64,000 bases of DNA from Echinococcus granulosus (lineage: Eukaryota; Platyhelminthes; Cestoda; Cyclophyllidea; Taeniidae): assembly GCF_000524195.1 (NCBI RefSeq), contig NW_020170383.1, forward strand, positions 1,113,963 to 1,177,962. The letters are read 5' to 3'. Position 1 is the stretch's first letter, and every line of letters starts with the position of its first letter. The notes beneath the pieces were generated by a model. That model searched no databases. It saw nothing but the letters and a program-made list of their open reading frames with translations, and had not been told where the DNA came from. This document shows positions 61,101 through 64,000 of the stretch, piece after piece. The translations under genes and the position numbers were made by a program.

Positions 61101-64000
61101 TCTCTAAGTGCTAACTCTTTGCCTCAACTAGTAAAATCACGTTTTACAGGAAACAACTGTGAAGCGCTTAACTTTCTCTCATCCAGCAAAATTCTTCTTT
61201 TTTCCATATTTTCGTGTATTCCTTTCAAATAAAAAAGCAAAAGTAGGAGTTGTCTTTTCGATTGAAAAACATTTCTTCTGTTGCCAATTTCCAAGGTTAT
61301 TTCAGAAATTCCCCTAACAAACTTCGCCTCCACTTTGTTTTTTAAATCGCCTAACAATAAAAGTCTAGTTCATATAAGCACCCATTTTTTATAACATGTG
61401 AGAACAGTCAGTAATTAGCGAGAAACCTGATTTTACCACATTTACTCAGGTGTTACCCAAACGATTACTCACTAAGTTCCGATTTCAACTGTCGGTTAGG
61501 TGTTTTCGTTTCATTAATGCGGCGATACATCGTCAACGCGTTGACGACAAGGCAATGAGGTGCACTCGATTAGTTAGCTTCAGAATTTTGGTCTTCGTTT
61601 GATGCCCTCTTATAATGAATATAGACATTTCGTTATAAGAGGGTTTTTTATGCTGTTTTGATTTAAATTACCACGTAAAAGTCCAGATAAAATATGACAG
61701 GCTCTGGAGAATTGATATTGTATTAAACTTTGGGTAACTACATCCCCTAGGAGATCTTACATTCAATATAAAAAAAGAATAAACATTTCCATTTGGTTAT
61801 TAAAACAGTTCTCATTTTCCCAGAGGCATAATTAAAGTAATTTCCCTAGATAACTCTGTGGTTTTATGAATGCCCGGCCACTGTCAGCTTTAATACACAC
61901 ATTTTACCATCACACGTGATTTCCGTTTTGACTTATTAAAACTTAAGATGCGGTTACACCATTCTGTTCTTTCCATATAACATTTAAGCAATTTAAATGA
62001 CCACATTTCTGAGTTTCACCTAGATAGCGTTAGTGAATCACGCCTGAGCCGTGGTATCGTGAATTCTTTGGGGTTTGGCAAAAGCCTTCCGGTAAAATAA
62101 AGACAACTACTATTTTGGTTGTAAAGGCGAATCAGGAATGTGATGCACGCAGTGTCTGAGCATTTGCATTACTTATTCATGAATCTGCAATCGAGCCAGG
62201 CTTCAGTGAGTAAAGGGATAAGACCTACGTCGAACCTGTGCCTTTCTCCTCATGGAAACGTATGTTTTTGACTCCTCTCCAATTTGATTAATATGGGTTT
62301 TAAAATGTTATTAAAACGGATTACTGATCTATCCTCTATGTTAACAATTTCAATAAGAAGATCTAACAACATTTTGATCGACTCACATTTCCCAAATTCA
62401 TTTCACACTGCCAAGCCGCGAAGCCAAATTGGGCAAACGATTTGACTGTCGGTGATCTGCAGAACTTAAGGCTCCCCGATAATACAACCTCAATCCCTTC
62501 TTGTGCTCCGAGCAGTGTTCCAGACTAGGTAGCTTTGAGGGTGGTTCCTTCTGCGTGTTTTCAAGGAATGCTGCTAAATGTAACAGAGACATATTACCCA
62601 AGCCTAGTATTATCCTACCGTGCCAACTTTAGGAATTCCTGCCCACTTAAATGCAATACATTGTGCTTTGCTATGCCTACAGCGAGAAAAGACAGCAATT
62701 CATTTAGCTGTTATTTGTAAGTTTTAGTTAATTGAATACATATTTATTACCCATCTAGAAGTTTTATTCCTTTTTGAAATAATTTGGACCACTGGCTCGC
62801 AAAGCCTTAGGCTCTTCATTTTAAAAGGCTGCTCATCTCGTCGATAAATAGCTATCAGGCCAATTGTCCCCTATAAATTCACAACATCGTGGATACTGAC
62901 TGCCTTCTTATTCTGCAATCACGTCCTCCATGTGATTTATGTGCAACACTTACTATCAACCGTTAGTTTTCAAACTTTGTGTAGTATCGTTTACTCTGTG
63001 GTTGCTAAACGGAACGATGATTTCATATAAATTTTTACAATGTGGTTCCGGACCATTCACAGTTTCGACTAATGCAAATTTCCAACCATTCCTCTAAAAG
63101 GTGAATTTGAAAGAACTCTCAATTTGTTTCAACTTTTTTTAACAACCACTAATACATATATAGTAAGGCAAAAGAAGTGAGTTGAGGCCATATGTTTTTA
63201 GACCTAGTAATGTAAACGGTGTTGCATTCCTTCCACAGGTGAGCAAAAACTTATGTCCTTTATGTTTCAGTTATTAAGTCAAAAGACTGTTGGTTTAGTC
63301 TAATGCATTCTCCGCTTTAATGATCGTGGCCATCACTACGTACATTTTTCCATGGGCAAACTTCACACCGCTACTTCGATATATTGTCAAAGGGAAAAAA
63401 TGGTTTGCGTATCAGTGGTCAAGCGGAGCATTTTGATTGCGACCGAAAGGAGTGAGTCAGTCACACAAATTGCACATTTGGGTGTGGTGCTTCGTTTCCA
63501 TGTAGCAAAATCTTACAAATTGACAGTATTTTGTTTTCAAAAACAACACGATTCTTCCAAATCAGTTTTGATTGTTATAAGGGCGGGCGACTTATTTGAA
63601 ACCCTTATTTGACTTGCGCCTTTTGACTTTTTACCATCAAAAGAGCGACTTTTGTACGAAATGGTAAGGGATAAAGACCAAAGCGTCTCTGTTGTTGGTG
63701 AAATTTTCTTAATATAACGGCTCTTACTTCTTTATACAAACGTCAAAATTGGTTTTTTAAATCCAGAGAAAACCAAAACAACATCTAAATTAAACGTAAC
63801 TTTAAGCCTCTTAGGCTGTCTACACTTTCAGCACCGTGTACTACCCTGTGACCCAGTCCTTACTATGGAAATCACGTTACTTTCTTGACGCATTGACTTT
63901 GACCAAATGAAACCTTTTTACTGCATTCTAACAATTCAAATAATGCACATTCATACAATATTCCTTTCAAATGACACCGAAAACAGTACCGATGCAACCA
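55115..64000. other. AT-rich DNA with scattered short frames
   Basis: No gene I can support. Coding-like patches occur at 55790-56030, 57671-57868, 61124-61360 (all minus) and 62390-62600 (open on both strands), each without a convincing set of splice sites. A strong hairpin lies at 61605-61643. Confidence 0.35.
61605..61643. repeat. Hairpin with 11-bp perfect stem followed by six T
   Basis: CCCTCTTATAA and TTATAAGAGGG with a 17-nt loop, then TTTTTT. It could be a small-RNA precursor, a remnant of a terminal inverted repeat or chance. Confidence 0.75.

Noticed and set aside
61124..61360. 77-codon minus-strand frame with an acceptor-like start (ttattgttag).
   Set aside because: Lys/Leu/Ile-rich AT-driven composition, no partner exon and no family.
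62390..62601. Segment open on both strands (plus: LTVGDLQNLRLPDN; minus: KEPPSKLPSLEHCSEH).
   Set aside because: Strand cannot be decided and no complete splice borders; noted only as a patch to recheck.
1..64000. Search by eye for tRNA genes, rRNA, CRISPR arrays, transposase or reverse-transcriptase motifs and a spliced-leader gene.
   Set aside because: None seen; short or diverged copies could be missed without a covariance or profile search.

Overview
The window reads as nuclear DNA of an animal. Genes are split into exons with GT-AG introns, the surroundings are AT-rich, and the proteins I could rebuild by joining exons match animal families. Four very short introns (29-37 nt) sit beside introns of up to about 2.2 kb. 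Together with the divergent proteins, this suggests a flatworm (tapeworm or fluke); that is an inference, not something the sequence proves. I see no bacterial operons, CRISPR array, tRNA, rRNA or intact transposon. One 100-N assembly gap lies at 45951-46050.

Layout. (1) 266-1957, plus strand: the last three coding exons of mitochondrial ClpX; the rest of the gene lies left of the window. (2) 6757-21253, minus strand: a 12-exon model for an MRL-family adaptor (MIG-10/RIAM/lamellipodin) with an RA domain followed by a PH domain. Intron phases agree at every junction and the model gives 851 codons plus stop. It converges on ClpX. (3) 23426-24069, minus: the last two coding exons of an unrecognised membrane protein, one of them a 24-codon transmembrane exon. 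(4) 28776-30479, minus: a 567-residue PWWP-domain chromatin protein, closest in layout to PWWP2A/B. (5) 31875-32725, plus: EMC3 in five exons with minute introns and an apparent one-base frameshift in exon 1. EMC3 and the PWWP gene are head to head, about 1.4 kb apart.

The right half (about 33-64 kb) is mostly AT-rich and gene-poor. It holds several splice-flanked coding-like segments that I could not assign: around 35.3-36.3 kb (plus), 40.8-43.4 kb (plus), 51.2-53.5 kb (minus, leucine-rich-repeat-like) and 54.9-55.1 kb (minus, a terminal exon). The rest holds hairpins, simple tracts and nothing I can call.

The genes do not form a pathway: mitochondrial protein quality control (ClpX), Ras/Rap-to-actin signalling (MRL), chromatin reading (PWWP2-like) and ER membrane-protein insertion (EMC3). 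I found no clear sign of a new defence or mobile system. The most useful leads are the EMC3 frameshift and micro-introns, the divergent MRL protein, the expanded PWWP domain, and the orphan exons.
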